Positions 45,409 through 54,611 of a stretch of DNA of 64,000 nt are shown piece by piece. A program made the translations under genes and the position numbers. Position 1 is the first letter of the stretch. The number at the start of each line of letters is the position of its first letter. The notes below the pieces were generated by a model. That model had not been told where the DNA came from. It saw nothing but the letters and a program-made list of their open reading frames with translations, and did not search any database. This stretch comes from Roseomonas aerilata DSM 19363. GTDB taxonomy: Bacteria; Pseudomonadota; Alphaproteobacteria; Acetobacterales; Acetobacteraceae. Location: contig NZ_JONP01000010.1 of assembly GCF_000711725.1 (NCBI RefSeq), positions 1 through 64,000 on the forward strand, written 5' to 3'.

Positions 45409-46647
45409 ATGTCCTCGATGATCTACCAGCTCTGGCAGGCGCAGCAGGACTTCCAACTCCCGTTCCGGATGTTCGCGGAGAGCGCCGGGCGGGTCCTCAA
45501 GGAATTGGAGCCGGTGGCGGCGGCGATGCCGCTGGCGGCCCCCTTCATCCGGCGGACGAGCGCGGCGCTCGACCTCGTGGCGAATGCGAGGACGACGCAC
45601 ACGCGGCCGGGCTACGACTTCACCACCGTGTGCGTGGGCAATCGCGAGGTGGAGGTGACCGAGGAGCCGGTGCTGGAGACGCCCTTCGGCACGCTGCTGC
45701 GCTTCGCGAAGGACACCTCCGTCCAGCAGCCGAGGGTGCTGGTGGTGGCGCCGATGTCCGGGCACTTCTCCACCCTGCTGCGCGGGACGGTCGAGGTTCT
45801 GCTGCCGGACCATGACGTCTACATCACGGACTGGGCGAATGCGCGGGACGTGCCGCTCTCGGCCGGGGAATTCGGCTTCGACGACTTCACGGCGCATGTC
45901 ATCCGGTTTCTGGAGGTGCTGGGACCCGGGAGCCATGTGGTGGCGGTCTGCCAGCCGGTGCCGGCGACGCTGGCCGCGGTCTCCATCATGTCCGAGGACC
46001 GGAACCGGGCAACACCGGCCACGATGACGTTGATGGCCGGGCCCGTGGACACGCGGATCAGCCCGACGAAGGTGAACGAGCTGGCGCAGTCCAAGCCGAT
46101 CGAGTGGTTCGAGCGGAACCTCATCGACAAGGTGCCGATGCGCTATGCGGGCGCCGGACGGGAGGTTTATCCGGGGGCGGTGCAGTTGCAGGCCTTCATG
46201 TCGATGAACCTGCAGCGGCATGTGCGGGCTCACCGGAACCAGTTCGCGAACATCGTGGCGGGGAACACCGAGGCGCAGGCAGCGCACCGGCGCTTCTACG
46301 ACGAGTATTTCGCCGTGATGGACCTGCCGGCGGAGTATTTCATCCAGACGGTGAAGCGGATCTTCCAGGACCACGACCTGCCGCGGGGCGAACTGACCTA
46401 TCGCGGGCGGGCGGTGCGGCCGGAGGTGATCCGCAAGACGGCGCTGCTGGCGGTGGAGGGCGAGCGGGACGACATCTGCGCCATCGGGCAGACAATGGCG
46501 GCGCTGGACCTCTGCCCGAACATCCCACTGGCCAAGCGGCAGTACCACCTGCAGACGGGGGTGGGGCATTACGGGGTGTTCGCGGGCAAGCGCTGGGCGA
46601 ACGAGGTTTACCCGAAGGTTCGCGCGATGATTGAGGCGAATAGCTGA
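45409..46647 (+). CDS. phaZ: Intracellular polyhydroxyalkanoate depolymerase
   Basis: The product has 412 residues from the ATG at 45409 (MSSMIYQLWQAQQDFQLPFR), the conserved start of the family; the open frame upstream is not coding. HVVAVCQPVPATLAAVSIM contains the Cys nucleophile that replaces Ser in this lipase-box; DHDVYITDWANARDVPLSAG, RPEVIRKTALLAVEGERDDI and GVGHYGVFAGKRW carry the Asp/His partners. It degrades intracellular PHB granules. A perfect 8-bp hairpin follows. Confidence 0.95.
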   Translation: MSSMIYQLWQAQQDFQLPFRMFAESAGRVLKELEPVAAAMPLAAPFIRRTSAALDLVANARTTHTRPGYDFTTVCVGNREVEVTEEPVLETPFGTLLRFAKDTSVQQPRVLVVAPMSGHFSTLLRGTVEVLLPDHDVYITDWANARDVPLSAGEFGFDDFTAHVIRFLEVLGPGSHVVAVCQPVPATLAAVSIMSEDRNRATPATMTLMAGPVDTRISPTKVNELAQSKPIEWFERNLIDKVPMRYAGAGREVYPGAVQLQAFMSMNLQRHVRAHRNQFANIVAGNTEAQAAHRRFYDEYFAVMDLPAEYFIQTVKRIFQDHDLPRGELTYRGRAVRPEVIRKTALLAVEGERDDICAIGQTMAALDLCPNIPLAKRQYHLQTGVGHYGVFAGKRWANEVYPKVRAMIEANS

Positions 46648-46687
46648 GCTTGCGTGAGGCCTCCGGGGAGGGCTTCCATCCTGGCGG

Positions 46688-46711
46688 ACGGCAACCGGTG
46701 GGTTGCCGTTT
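46688..46711 (+). terminator. Terminator after phaZ
   Basis: Perfect 8-bp arms at 46688-46695 and 46702-46709 with a 6-nt loop are followed by a short T run (46709-46711). It lies 41 bases after the phaZ stop. Confidence 0.6.
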
Positions 46712-46764
46712 GCGGTGTGGAGGCTCGGGGGACGCAGCAGCGCGGGAACGGGCGCTGACCGAGA

Positions 46765-46789
46765 GCTCGCCGGTTCATTGACGGCGAGC
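46765..46789 (-). terminator. Hairpin spanning the stop of the membrane glycosyltransferase gene
   Basis: Perfect 8-bp arms at 46765-46772 and 46782-46789 enclose the stop codon at 46775. It could end minus-strand transcription, though no T-run follows. Confidence 0.4.
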
Positions 46790-48472
46790 GAGATACCAAT
46801 CCGGCGACTGGCCTATGACGAGATCCCAGCCAGATGGAACCGGACGGTCATCGAGGACGAGCAACCAGCGGGTCTGCTGTGAAACAAGATCGATCGGTAT
46901 TGGTGCGCCGGCTGGCAGGTGGTGGTCGCCCGTACCGATCGTGTTGACCGTGAAGCGTGCATTCCAACGCTGCCACAGCCCGCCGACGATGCTCAAACTG
47001 GCCGCCTCCGTTCCGAGCAGCGAGCGGGTGATCTTGCCGGCGCGGTCGACCGGCAGATCTGTCATCCGGGTATTCAGATCCCGATGGATGCCCGTCGTCG
47101 CCAGAGCGACCGCCAACGGCAAGACCGCAGCGAGATACAGCCTGGATCCAAGCTGAGGACGGAAGGCGAGAACGAGACAGCAAGCGGCGGACAGGCCGCC
47201 TATGGCAGGCAGCCAGTACGGGCCGGCGACGACGAGCCCGCGCAGCTCCGGTGCGTCCACCGGAAGGAACGGTAGCCGGCCGATGCTGGGCAGAGCGGCC
47301 GCCGCCGCGCATACCGCGACAGCGATCCCAATGAAAACCGTGAACAGGCTCATCCTGCGATCTTCGGGCGTTGCCAATCCTGCAGCCGCGATGAAAAAGA
47401 GCGGGAAGAAAAGATTATAATATCGCATGTGGACCCGGAACGCATCGATGACCGGCATTCCATCCACGATCCGAACGGAAAAGACGATGCAGATCGCCAG
47501 CATCAAACCGCAGACCGCGAGAGCGTATAACGCGAGCAGACGCCGGGACGGATCGACGCCTTTCCGCAGGAGACAGAGGACAGCGACGATTGCTGGTCCA
47601 GCCCAAGCTGCAATGGCGACGCTATGGATCTTCAGCAGTACCCAAGCCAGGCGCAACGCGGAGGAATAATTCTCTTCGGACCAATCATTGCTGGTCCACT
47701 GAGAATATTTCCCGGTAAAAGACAGCCCTGCCGCGCCGGCAACGAGGTAGCCGATCGCCAGCCGAGCGAGCGTAAAACTCGCTGCCGCGAAAAGGCCAAC
47801 GACGAAGGCCCGGTATAATGCTTCCCGCGTCCGGGCAAACAAGGCACAGGCTGCCTGCACCAGCAGGATCGCGATCAGCACGAACATCCCGTGCGGCTTG
47901 ATGAGGTTCATCAAGCAGCAGAGCAATCCAACAACGATTCCATAGGGCACGGCTGCCCATGTCTGGCGGGTCAGAACGAACCAGCTCAGAAGCCAGAATG
48001 CCGTGAAATACGTGACCTCGGGCATGAAATAAGCCACGTAGGAGTTGATTGGTCCGAGGACCGCGAGCGCCGAGATCAACAGCGCCCATCTGCCCGAAAC
48101 ATAGTAGTTCGCGGTTGCGTAAATCAGCGGGATGGCAAGCGAGAAAATCAACGCATTCAGCAATCTTCCCGCCGCGTAGAAATCCGCCCCCGCATGCCGC
48201 ACGATGCTGAAAAGCTTTAGATAGGCCCAGACTGGATAAGCGGCGGCACTTAATGGCTGATGTTGAGCGTCAATGCTGTAGATGAACTCGTCGCTCAGGA
48301 CATGGACATTCTGGCCGAAATAGGAAAACGAAAGAAAGATAAAGGTCCCCAACACCAGCAGTCCAACGCCAGCGGACTCGACACGACGGGAGAAAATCAA
48401 CTTCGAGCTTCCTGCTGCCTGGCGCCGGGCCGGGGCCCTTGCCAAAGGAGGCGCAGCGATACCCGCAAACAC
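46775..48472 (-). CDS. Multi-pass membrane glycosyltransferase-like protein (GT-C fold, ArnT/PMT-like)
   Basis: The product has 565 residues with about eleven to thirteen hydrophobic segments (SAGVGLLVLGTFIFLSFSYF, LLISALAVLGPINSYVAYF, GMFVLIAILLVQAACALFAR). A short acidic loop after the first helix (NVHVLSDEFIYSIDAQHQP) fits the Asp/Glu catalytic loop of GT-C transferases that use polyprenyl-linked sugars. The C-terminal 100 residues look periplasmic. Codon use differs from the surroundings, with many A/T-ending codons, pointing to acquisition from a lower-GC source. No other glycan gene adjoins it. Substrate unknown. Confidence 0.7.
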   Translation of the reverse strand: MFAGIAAPPLARAPARRQAAGSSKLIFSRRVESAGVGLLVLGTFIFLSFSYFGQNVHVLSDEFIYSIDAQHQPLSAAAYPVWAYLKLFSIVRHAGADFYAAGRLLNALIFSLAIPLIYATANYYVSGRWALLISALAVLGPINSYVAYFMPEVTYFTAFWLLSWFVLTRQTWAAVPYGIVVGLLCCLMNLIKPHGMFVLIAILLVQAACALFARTREALYRAFVVGLFAAASFTLARLAIGYLVAGAAGLSFTGKYSQWTSNDWSEENYSSALRLAWVLLKIHSVAIAAWAGPAIVAVLCLLRKGVDPSRRLLALYALAVCGLMLAICIVFSVRIVDGMPVIDAFRVHMRYYNLFFPLFFIAAAGLATPEDRRMSLFTVFIGIAVAVCAAAAALPSIGRLPFLPVDAPELRGLVVAGPYWLPAIGGLSAACCLVLAFRPQLGSRLYLAAVLPLAVALATTGIHRDLNTRMTDLPVDRAGKITRSLLGTEAASLSIVGGLWQRWNARFTVNTIGTGDHHLPAGAPIPIDLVSQQTRWLLVLDDRPVPSGWDLVIGQSPDWYLARRQ

Positions 48473-48580
48473 TGAAGATTGTCACTTCCCTTCCCTCGTG
48501 CCTGGACGCGAGGGCAGCAGGGCGGCTTCAGGCCTGGCAACTCAGGGCCGGATCGCGAGGAGTACGATGCCGGCCCTGTC

Positions 48581-48635
48581 GGGTTGAGGCGACCGCACCG
48601 GCCTGCGGCACGGCCGGTCGTGCCAGCCTCAACCC
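48581..48635 (-). terminator. Nested hairpin at the 3' end of the metallopeptidase gene
   Basis: Outer perfect 10-bp arms lie at 48581-48590 and 48626-48635, and an inner perfect 7-bp stem (ACCGGCC with GGCCGGT) sits between them. The outer arm overlaps the stop codon at 48629. A further 8-bp pair (AGGGCCGG with CCGGCCCT) lies just left of it. The region probably ends transcription of the minus-strand gene. Confidence 0.5.
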
Positions 48636-49570
48636 TGGAAGGTGTCGCACTGGCGGATGTCGCCGCTCTCGAGGCCGCGGCGGAACCAGCGGGCGCGCTG
48701 CTGGGAGCTGCCGTGGGTGAAGCTTTCCGGGGCGATGCGGCCGCCGGTCACGCGGTCGTCGCCGACGGCGGCGGCGGCGTTGATGCCCTGCTCGATGTCG
48801 CCTTCCTCGAGGATCCTGTCGCGGCGGTTGGCCTGGTTGGCCCAGACGCCGGCGAAGCAGTCGGCCTGGAGTTCCACGCGGACCTGAAGCTGGTTGCGCT
48901 CCACGCCGTCCGCGCGGGCCTGGGCCTGCTGCACGCGGGGGAGGATGCCCAGCAGGTTCTGGACGTGGTGGCCGACCTCGTGGGCCACGATATAGGCGGC
49001 GGCGAAGTCGCCGGTGGCGCCGAGCTGGCGCTGAAGCTTCGCCATGAAGTCGAGGTCGATGTAAACGCGGCGGTCCTCGGGGCAGTAGAAGGGTCCGGTC
49101 TGGGCCTGGGCGGCGCCGCAGCCGGAATGGGTGGCGCCGGAGAAGAGGACGAGGACGGGCTCCTCGTAGCGACGGCCGAGCTGCTGGAACTGCTGGCCCC
49201 AGACGCGCTCGGTTTCGCCGAGGACCTGCCCGACGAAGCGGCGGCCGGAGTCCTCACTGCCGCGTTCGGCCGGTTGGCGCTCGTTCCCGGCCTGGCGGCC
49301 CGGTGCGAACTGGCGGTCCTGGCCGGGGTCGTAGCGGCGTTCCTGGGGGGCGGGCGCGGGGCCCGGGTCGCCGCCGCCGAGGATGGTGGAGGGGTCCACG
49401 CCGAGGAGGAGGGCGACGACGAGGAGGACCACGCCGCCGATGCCGCCGACGGCGATGCCGCCGCCACGGCGGCCGCCTCCGCCGAAGCCGCCGAACCCGC
49501 CGCCGCCGAATCCACCGCCCTGGCCGCGGCGATCCTCGACATTGTCGCTCTCAGGACCGTCGAGGCGCAT
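48629..49570 (-). CDS. Neutral zinc metallopeptidase (YpfJ/KPN_02809 family)
   Basis: The product has 313 residues from the ATG at 49570, with GGAAGGGAAG upstream. A Gly-rich N-terminus (residues 15-40) precedes a membrane helix (GGIGGVVLLVVALLLG). The catalytic domain has FSGATHSGCGAAQAQTGPFY, YIVAHEVGHHVQNLLG (HExxH zinc site), RVELQADCFAGVWAN (third ligand region) and a tail ending QCDTFQG. It is a membrane-anchored, probably periplasm-facing peptidase with unknown substrate. Confidence 0.92.
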   Translation of the reverse strand: MRLDGPESDNVEDRRGQGGGFGGGGFGGFGGGGRRGGGIAVGGIGGVVLLVVALLLGVDPSTILGGGDPGPAPAPQERRYDPGQDRQFAPGRQAGNERQPAERGSEDSGRRFVGQVLGETERVWGQQFQQLGRRYEEPVLVLFSGATHSGCGAAQAQTGPFYCPEDRRVYIDLDFMAKLQRQLGATGDFAAAYIVAHEVGHHVQNLLGILPRVQQAQARADGVERNQLQVRVELQADCFAGVWANQANRRDRILEEGDIEQGINAAAAVGDDRVTGGRIAPESFTHGSSQQRARWFRRGLESGDIRQCDTFQG

Positions 49571-49638
49571 GCGCTGGGCTTCCCTTCCTTGTTGCTCCGG
49601 GCGAACGCCCCTCGGAAGGCGGGGTTGCGGGGAGGGCC

Positions 49639-50490
49639 TCAGCCGCCCTCGGCGAGGATGGCGGCGAGGCCCTCCCGCCAGGTGGGGTAGCGCCAGGCGA
49701 TGCCGAGGGAGGCCTTGGTGTGGGCATTGGAGATACGGCGGTTCTCGGACCAGAAGGAGAGCGCCATGGGGGACATGGTGGCGCGCGCCGTCTCGAAGGG
49801 GATGGCGGGGGGCGGCTCGATGCCGAGGAGGCGGGCGGCGCCCTCGGTGACGGCGGCGCTCTCCGCGGGCTCGTCGTCGGCGAGGTGGAGGACGCGGGTG
49901 CCGGAGGGTGGCGGGTTGGTCGCGGCCACCAGGACGGCGCGGGCAATGTCGTCGCGGTGGATGCGGCCGAAGGCGTGACCGGGCCTGAGGGTACGGCGGG
50001 CGGTGCCGGCACGGAGGTCGTCCAGCACGGAGCGGCCGGGGCCGTAGATGCCGGCGCAGCGGAAGAGGTCCACGGCGGCGCGGGGGGCGAAGGCCTCCCA
50101 TTGCAGCTCGGCCTGGCGGCGGCGGCGGGAGCGGGGCTGGGCGGGGGCGGGCTCGGTCGTTTCATCCACCCACGCGCCGCCGCGGTCGCCATAGACGCCA
50201 GTGGTGGAGAGATAGCCGATCCAGCGGAGGGGGGCGGCTTCCAGCGCCTCGCGGTGGGTGGCGAGGACGGGGTCGCCGTTCTCGCCGGGGGGCGCGGTGA
50301 TGACGAGGTGGGTGGCAGCGCGAAGGGCGGGGGCGGCGCTGTCGAAGGGGATCACTTCGACGCCCGCGGATGGCTCGGCGCGGGCAGGATCGCGGGCGGT
50401 GGCGGTGACAGTCCAGCCGGCGGCCGCGGCGTCGCGCGCGATGGCGGCGCCGCTGAAACCGAGGCCGAAGACGAGGAGGTGGCGCTGCAT
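49639..50490 (-). CDS. NAD-dependent epimerase/dehydratase family protein (YeeZ-like)
   Basis: The product has 283 residues. It starts with a Rossmann motif (LLVFGLGFSGAAIARDAAAA) and contains IGYLSTTGVYGDRGGAWVDE and FRCAGIYGPGRSVLDDL, as in extended SDR proteins of the YeeZ group. The classical YxxxK is replaced by the VYGDRGG region, so catalysis is uncertain. It lies 68 bases upstream of the metallopeptidase gene on the same strand. Confidence 0.85.
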   Translation of the reverse strand: MQRHLLVFGLGFSGAAIARDAAAAGWTVTATARDPARAEPSAGVEVIPFDSAAPALRAATHLVITAPPGENGDPVLATHREALEAAPLRWIGYLSTTGVYGDRGGAWVDETTEPAPAQPRSRRRRQAELQWEAFAPRAAVDLFRCAGIYGPGRSVLDDLRAGTARRTLRPGHAFGRIHRDDIARAVLVAATNPPPSGTRVLHLADDEPAESAAVTEGAARLLGIEPPPAIPFETARATMSPMALSFWSENRRISNAHTKASLGIAWRYPTWREGLAAILAEGG

Positions 50491-50536
50491 CCCCTATCCA
50501 TGGCGGCTTCCGCGCGGGGCGGCTAGATTGCCGGCC

Positions 50537-51379
50537 ATGCGGAACGGGATGGGCAAGGCGCTGGCGGGCACGGTCGCCCTGGCGCTGGTGCTGGCGGGGG
50601 GGCTCTGGTGGGCCCGGCCCCCGGAGGCGCCCCCTGCCCCGGTACCGGAGGCGGCGGAGGAGGTGTTGCCGCTGCCACCGGAGCCGCCGCGCATGGCGGA
50701 CAGCCCCGATTACGAGGAATGCCTGGGCAAGCTGCGGGACGACGCGCAGGGCGCGCTGGCCTTCGCCGAGGCCTGGGAGGCGCAGGGCGGCGGCGATGGG
50801 GCGCGGCACTGCTCGGCGCTGGCGCTGCTGGGGTTGGGAGAGGCGGAGCGGGCGGCAGGGCGGCTGGAGGCGCTGGGCAAGGCCGGGCGGGCGGGGGCAG
50901 CGGCGCGGGCGGCCGTGTTCGGGCAGGCGGGGCAGGCCTGGATGATGGCGGGGCAGCCGGTGCGGGCGCATGGGGCCTTCACGCTCGCGCTGGCGTCGAC
51001 GCCGAACGATCCGGAATTGCTGGTGGACCGGGCGATCGCGGCGGGGACGCTGCACCGCTTCGCGGACGCGCTGGCCGATGCCGACCGGGCGGTGGCGCTG
51101 GACGGGCAGCGGGTGGAAGCGCTGGTGTTCAGGGCGGCGGCGCTGCGGCTGCTCGAGCGGCCGCAGGAGGCGATGCGCGATATCGAGCGGGCGCTGGCGA
51201 TCGAGCCGGGGAGCCCCGAAGCGCTGCTGGAGCGGGGGATCCTGCGGCAGCTGGGGGGCGACGAGGCCGGGGCGCGGGCGGATTGGGAGAGCGTGGTGGT
51301 GAACAGCCCGGACAGCGCGGCGGCGGATCTGGCGGAGCAGAACCTTGCCCTGAACGCGGCGGGGCCGGCGCGGCGCTAG
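50537..51379 (+). CDS. Membrane-anchored TPR protein
   Basis: The product has 280 residues from the ATG at 50537; the frame upstream is antisense to the epimerase gene. An N-terminal hydrophobic segment (ALAGTVALALVLAGGLWW) anchors it, then a Pro/Glu-rich spacer and four to five TPR-like repeats (RIHRDD-free; for example ALADADRAVALDGQRVEALV and AMRDIERALAIEPGSPEALL). It is probably periplasmic. It converges with the GGDEF-EAL gene, overlapping by 4 bases. Function unknown. Confidence 0.8.
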   Translation: MRNGMGKALAGTVALALVLAGGLWWARPPEAPPAPVPEAAEEVLPLPPEPPRMADSPDYEECLGKLRDDAQGALAFAEAWEAQGGGDGARHCSALALLGLGEAERAAGRLEALGKAGRAGAAARAAVFGQAGQAWMMAGQPVRAHGAFTLALASTPNDPELLVDRAIAAGTLHRFADALADADRAVALDGQRVEALVFRAAALRLLERPQEAMRDIERALAIEPGSPEALLERGILRQLGGDEAGARADWESVVVNSPDSAAADLAEQNLALNAAGPARR

Positions 51380-53703
51380 GCGGCGATGATCTCCCGGCCG
51401 GGGTGCACGAGGGCCTGGTAGTCGCCGATGGAGCGGGGCTTGCCGACCAGGTAGCCCTGCACCTCGTCGCAGCGGGCGGCCTGGAGGACGCTCATCTGGG
51501 CCTCGGTCTCCACGCCCTCCGCCACGACGGGAAGACCCATGCCGCGGCTGAGGCCGAGGATGCCCTGGACGACGGCGGCGGCGCTGTTGTCGTCGGTCAG
51601 CGCGCTGACGAAGCTGCGGTCCATCTTCACGCGGTCGAAGGGGAAGTTGCGGAGCATGCTGAGCGAGGAGTAGCCGGTGCCGAAATCGTCCAGCGAGAGC
51701 TGGACGCCGATGGACTTCAACTCCCGCACCGTGGCCAAGGCGCGGTCGGTGTCGGTGATGAGGAGGCTCTCGGTCACCTCCAGCTCGAGCCGCCGGGGGT
51801 CGAGGCGCGTCTCCTCCAGGAGGGTGCGGAGCAGATCGGGGAAGTCGCCCTGCTGGATCTGCAGCGCGGAGACGTTGACGGCGACGCGGAGCGGCCTGGT
51901 CCAGCTCGCGGCCTCCCGGATGGCGGTTTGCAGGACCCAGGCGCCGATCGGCAGGATGGCGCCCGAGGCCTCGGCGAGAGGGATGAAGGTGGCGGGGCTC
52001 ACCGAGCCGCGGGTGGGGCTGTGCCAGCGCAGCAGGGCCTCGAAGCCCGTGACCTCGCCGGTGTCGGCGGCGGCCTGGGGCTGCCAGGCGAGCGACATCT
52101 CGCCATTGGCGACGGCCTGACGCAGGTCGCGCTCCAGCGCGTGGCGGTGGCGGATCTCCTGGTCCATGGCCACGTGGAAGAAGGCGAAGCCACTCCGGCC
52201 GTTCTCCTTCGCGCGGTAGAGGGCGAGGTCGGCGGCGCGGAGAAGCTCCTCGGGTGCGGTGGCGTCGTCGGGGAAGAGGGCGATGCCGATCGAGGCGGAA
52301 ACGGTGACCTCGGCGATGGTGAGATGGAAGGGCTCGACCAGGGCCGAGACAAGGCGCTGCGCGAGGGCCTGAGCGGGCTCGGGCGCGTCGGTCATGGTCT
52401 GGAGGATGACGAACTCGTCGCCTCCGATGCGCGCGCAGAGGTCGGACCCGCGCAGCGACGCGGTAAGGCGCTCGGCCACCTGCTGGAGGAGCTGGTCCCC
52501 GGCCGCGTGGCCGTAGAGGTCGTTCACGGGTTTGAAGCGGTCGAGGTCGAGGCAGAGCACGGCGAAGCGCGCGGCGCCGCGCCCGGTGCGGGCGATCTCC
52601 TCCTCGATCCGGCTGCGGAGGAGGGCACGGTTGGCGAGGCCGGTCAGCGTATCGTGGTGGGCGAGCCGCTCGAGCCGGCTCTGGGAGTCGAGCCGCTCGC
52701 GCAGGTCGCGGAGGGCGACGACGACGCGCGTCCCGGAGGCGGTCTCGATGGTGCGGCGGCGCAGCTCCACGGGCAGGCCACCGACGAGGCGCGCGGGGCC
52801 GGTGTCCGTCGCGCCCTCCTCGAGCAGGGTGGCAAAGGGGCGGCCGATCAGGGCCTCGCGCCCCGTGCCGGTGAGGGCGGCGAGCTGGCTGCTGGCCTCC
52901 ATGACCCTGCCCTCCGCGTCGAGCAGGGCCAAGGCATCGAAGGCGGCATCGGCGAGGCCGCGGAGCCGGCCAGCCTCGGCGGCCTGGGCGGCAAGGCCGA
53001 TCCGGGCCTCGATCGCGAGGACGAGGAGGATGGCCGAGATGGTCACGGCGGTGAGGGTGACGATGAGAATCAACAGGCCGTCCCGCGGGAGGGCCGAGCG
53101 GGGCACGGGCACCGCGGGGTCCGGCCAGGCCGTGACCCCGCCCATGGCCGTGAAGTGCAGCGAAAGGACGGTAGCCGTGAGCAGGGCGGCGGCGGCGAGC
53201 GCCCGCGGCAGGACGGCGTTCAGCCGCAGGACGTGCAGCGCAGCGGCGCCGAGGAGCGTGGCGACGGCGAGAGAGGCGAGGAGGTGGCCGGGGGCGACGA
53301 CGAGGTGGCCCGGCACGCGCACGGCGAGCATGCCGAGGTCGTGCATTCCCGCCAGCCCCGCGCCGAGCAGCGCGCCGCCGGCGGCGCGGTGGAGGGGCCT
53401 GGCCTGGCCGGCGAACCAGATGGCGAAACCCGCGAGGGCGCCCACCAGGGCAAGCGCCGCCGAGAGAAGGGTGAGCGATAGGTCGTAGCCCATCGGAATA
53501 CCGGGGTCATAGGCCAGGAGGGCGACGAAATGGGTGGACCAGGCGCCGATGGCGATGAGCAGGGCGGAGAGGACGGGACGGAGGCGCCCCGTGCCGCGAA
53601 CAGAGAGGGTGCAGGCGAGGGCCGCCACCACGCAGAGGAGGGCCGCGCCAAGGACGATGCCGTGGTCGTGCTGCCCGGTGAGGCAGGCCAGGATCTGGAT
53701 CAT
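51376..53703 (-). CDS. MHYT-PAS-GGDEF-EAL cyclic di-GMP signalling protein
   Basis: The product has 775 residues. Residues 1-245 form seven membrane helices with MHYT-type sensor motifs (STHFVALLAYD, MHDLGMLAV, LHFTAMGGV), proposed to bind metal and sense O2, CO or NO. A PAS-like segment (about 255-345) follows. The GGDEF domain has an intact GGDEF (CARIGGDEFVIL) with HHDTLTGLANRALL upstream. The EAL domain has FEALLRW, NVSALQIQQGDF, LDDFGTGYSSLSML and VAEGVETEAQ, so phosphodiesterase activity is likely retained. It may therefore make or break c-di-GMP, a usual controller of exopolysaccharide. Confidence 0.92.
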   Translation of the reverse strand: MIQILACLTGQHDHGIVLGAALLCVVAALACTLSVRGTGRLRPVLSALLIAIGAWSTHFVALLAYDPGIPMGYDLSLTLLSAALALVGALAGFAIWFAGQARPLHRAAGGALLGAGLAGMHDLGMLAVRVPGHLVVAPGHLLASLAVATLLGAAALHVLRLNAVLPRALAAAALLTATVLSLHFTAMGGVTAWPDPAVPVPRSALPRDGLLILIVTLTAVTISAILLVLAIEARIGLAAQAAEAGRLRGLADAAFDALALLDAEGRVMEASSQLAALTGTGREALIGRPFATLLEEGATDTGPARLVGGLPVELRRRTIETASGTRVVVALRDLRERLDSQSRLERLAHHDTLTGLANRALLRSRIEEEIARTGRGAARFAVLCLDLDRFKPVNDLYGHAAGDQLLQQVAERLTASLRGSDLCARIGGDEFVILQTMTDAPEPAQALAQRLVSALVEPFHLTIAEVTVSASIGIALFPDDATAPEELLRAADLALYRAKENGRSGFAFFHVAMDQEIRHRHALERDLRQAVANGEMSLAWQPQAAADTGEVTGFEALLRWHSPTRGSVSPATFIPLAEASGAILPIGAWVLQTAIREAASWTRPLRVAVNVSALQIQQGDFPDLLRTLLEETRLDPRRLELEVTESLLITDTDRALATVRELKSIGVQLSLDDFGTGYSSLSMLRNFPFDRVKMDRSFVSALTDDNSAAAVVQGILGLSRGMGLPVVAEGVETEAQMSVLQAARCDEVQGYLVGKPRSIGDYQALVHPGREIIAA

Positions 53704-53790
53704 GCGAAACCCGAGTAGTTTCGTCCGGACGATTATTCCGGGTCTCTAATACAATGAAGAATGCTCGGTTCCGGCGCCAGGGGGGTCGTT

Positions 53791-54477
53791 CTAGAAGTCG
53801 AGGTCCGCGTAGTGGTTCGGGGGAGTGAGGCCGCTCACGCGGTCGGCGAGGATGGGGCGGAAGGCGGGGCGGGACTTCACGCGGGCGTACCAATCCTTCA
53901 CCGCGTCGTTCATCGACCAGTCCACGTCGCCGATATAGTCGAGGCAGGAGAGGTGGGCGGCGGCGGCGAGGTCGGCGAGCGAGATCTGGCCTCCGGCGAG
54001 CCAGGCGCGGCTCTCGGCCAGCCAGCCGATGTACTCGATATGGGGCTTGAGGTTGGCGTAGCCCGCGCGCAGCGCGCCGGCGTCGGGGTTGCCGAGGCCG
54101 AGCATGCGCTTGAGCTGCTTCTCGAAATAGAGGTTGCGGGTGACCTCGCGGTCGAACTTGCCGTCGAACCAGGCGACGAGGCGGCGGATCTCGGCGCGTT
54201 CCGCGTGGGTGCGGCCGAGCAGGGGCATGTCGGGGTAGGCTTCGTCGAGGTACTCGCAGATGGCGTTGCTGTCCGCGAGGACGAGGCCGTTTTCCTCTTC
54301 CAGCACGGGGACGGTGCCGGCGGGGTTCATCATCAGGAACTCGTCGCGACGCTCCCAGATGCGCTCGGCGCGCAGCTCGAAGGGGATGCGCTTCTCCTGC
54401 AGGGCGAGGCGGACCTTGCGGCAGGCGGGGGAGAGCGGGAGGTGATAGAGGATGCGCACAGGGCGGGTGTTTGCCAC
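53791..54477 (-). CDS. fzlA: FtsZ-localised GST-like protein FzlA
   Basis: The product has 228 residues, a GST-fold protein (ILYHLPLSPACRKVRLALQE; MNPAGTVPVLEEENGLVLAD; WLAGGQISLADLAAAAHLSC). The C-terminal tail PPNHYADLDF is the hallmark of FzlA, which binds FtsZ and drives constriction in Caulobacter. No GST activity is expected. It stands alone between the GGDEF-EAL gene and gltB. Confidence 0.9.
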   Translation of the reverse strand: MANTRPVRILYHLPLSPACRKVRLALQEKRIPFELRAERIWERRDEFLMMNPAGTVPVLEEENGLVLADSNAICEYLDEAYPDMPLLGRTHAERAEIRRLVAWFDGKFDREVTRNLYFEKQLKRMLGLGNPDAGALRAGYANLKPHIEYIGWLAESRAWLAGGQISLADLAAAAHLSCLDYIGDVDWSMNDAVKDWYARVKSRPAFRPILADRVSGLTPPNHYADLDF

Positions 54478-54575
54478 CGCGGGTAGCGGCCGGCAAGATG
54501 GGAGCGCAACTTAAAGACGGCCGCCAAAGCTTTGTAGTGACGGGTTTTATGGGTCAGGCGAAGCCAAGGATCGCT

Positions 54576-54611
54576 GGGGCCGGCGAACGCGCGCCGGCCC
54601 CGTTCGTTTTT
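54576..54611 (+). terminator. Perfect 10-bp hairpin with T-run, oriented for the plus strand
   Basis: The arms at 54576-54585 and 54592-54601 are exact complements with a 6-nt loop, followed on the plus strand by TTTTT at 54607-54611, which overlaps the gltB stop. Both neighbouring genes run leftward, so the T-run faces the wrong way for gltB. The stem may still end gltB transcription, and the plus-oriented signal would stop antisense transcripts entering gltB. Confidence 0.55.
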
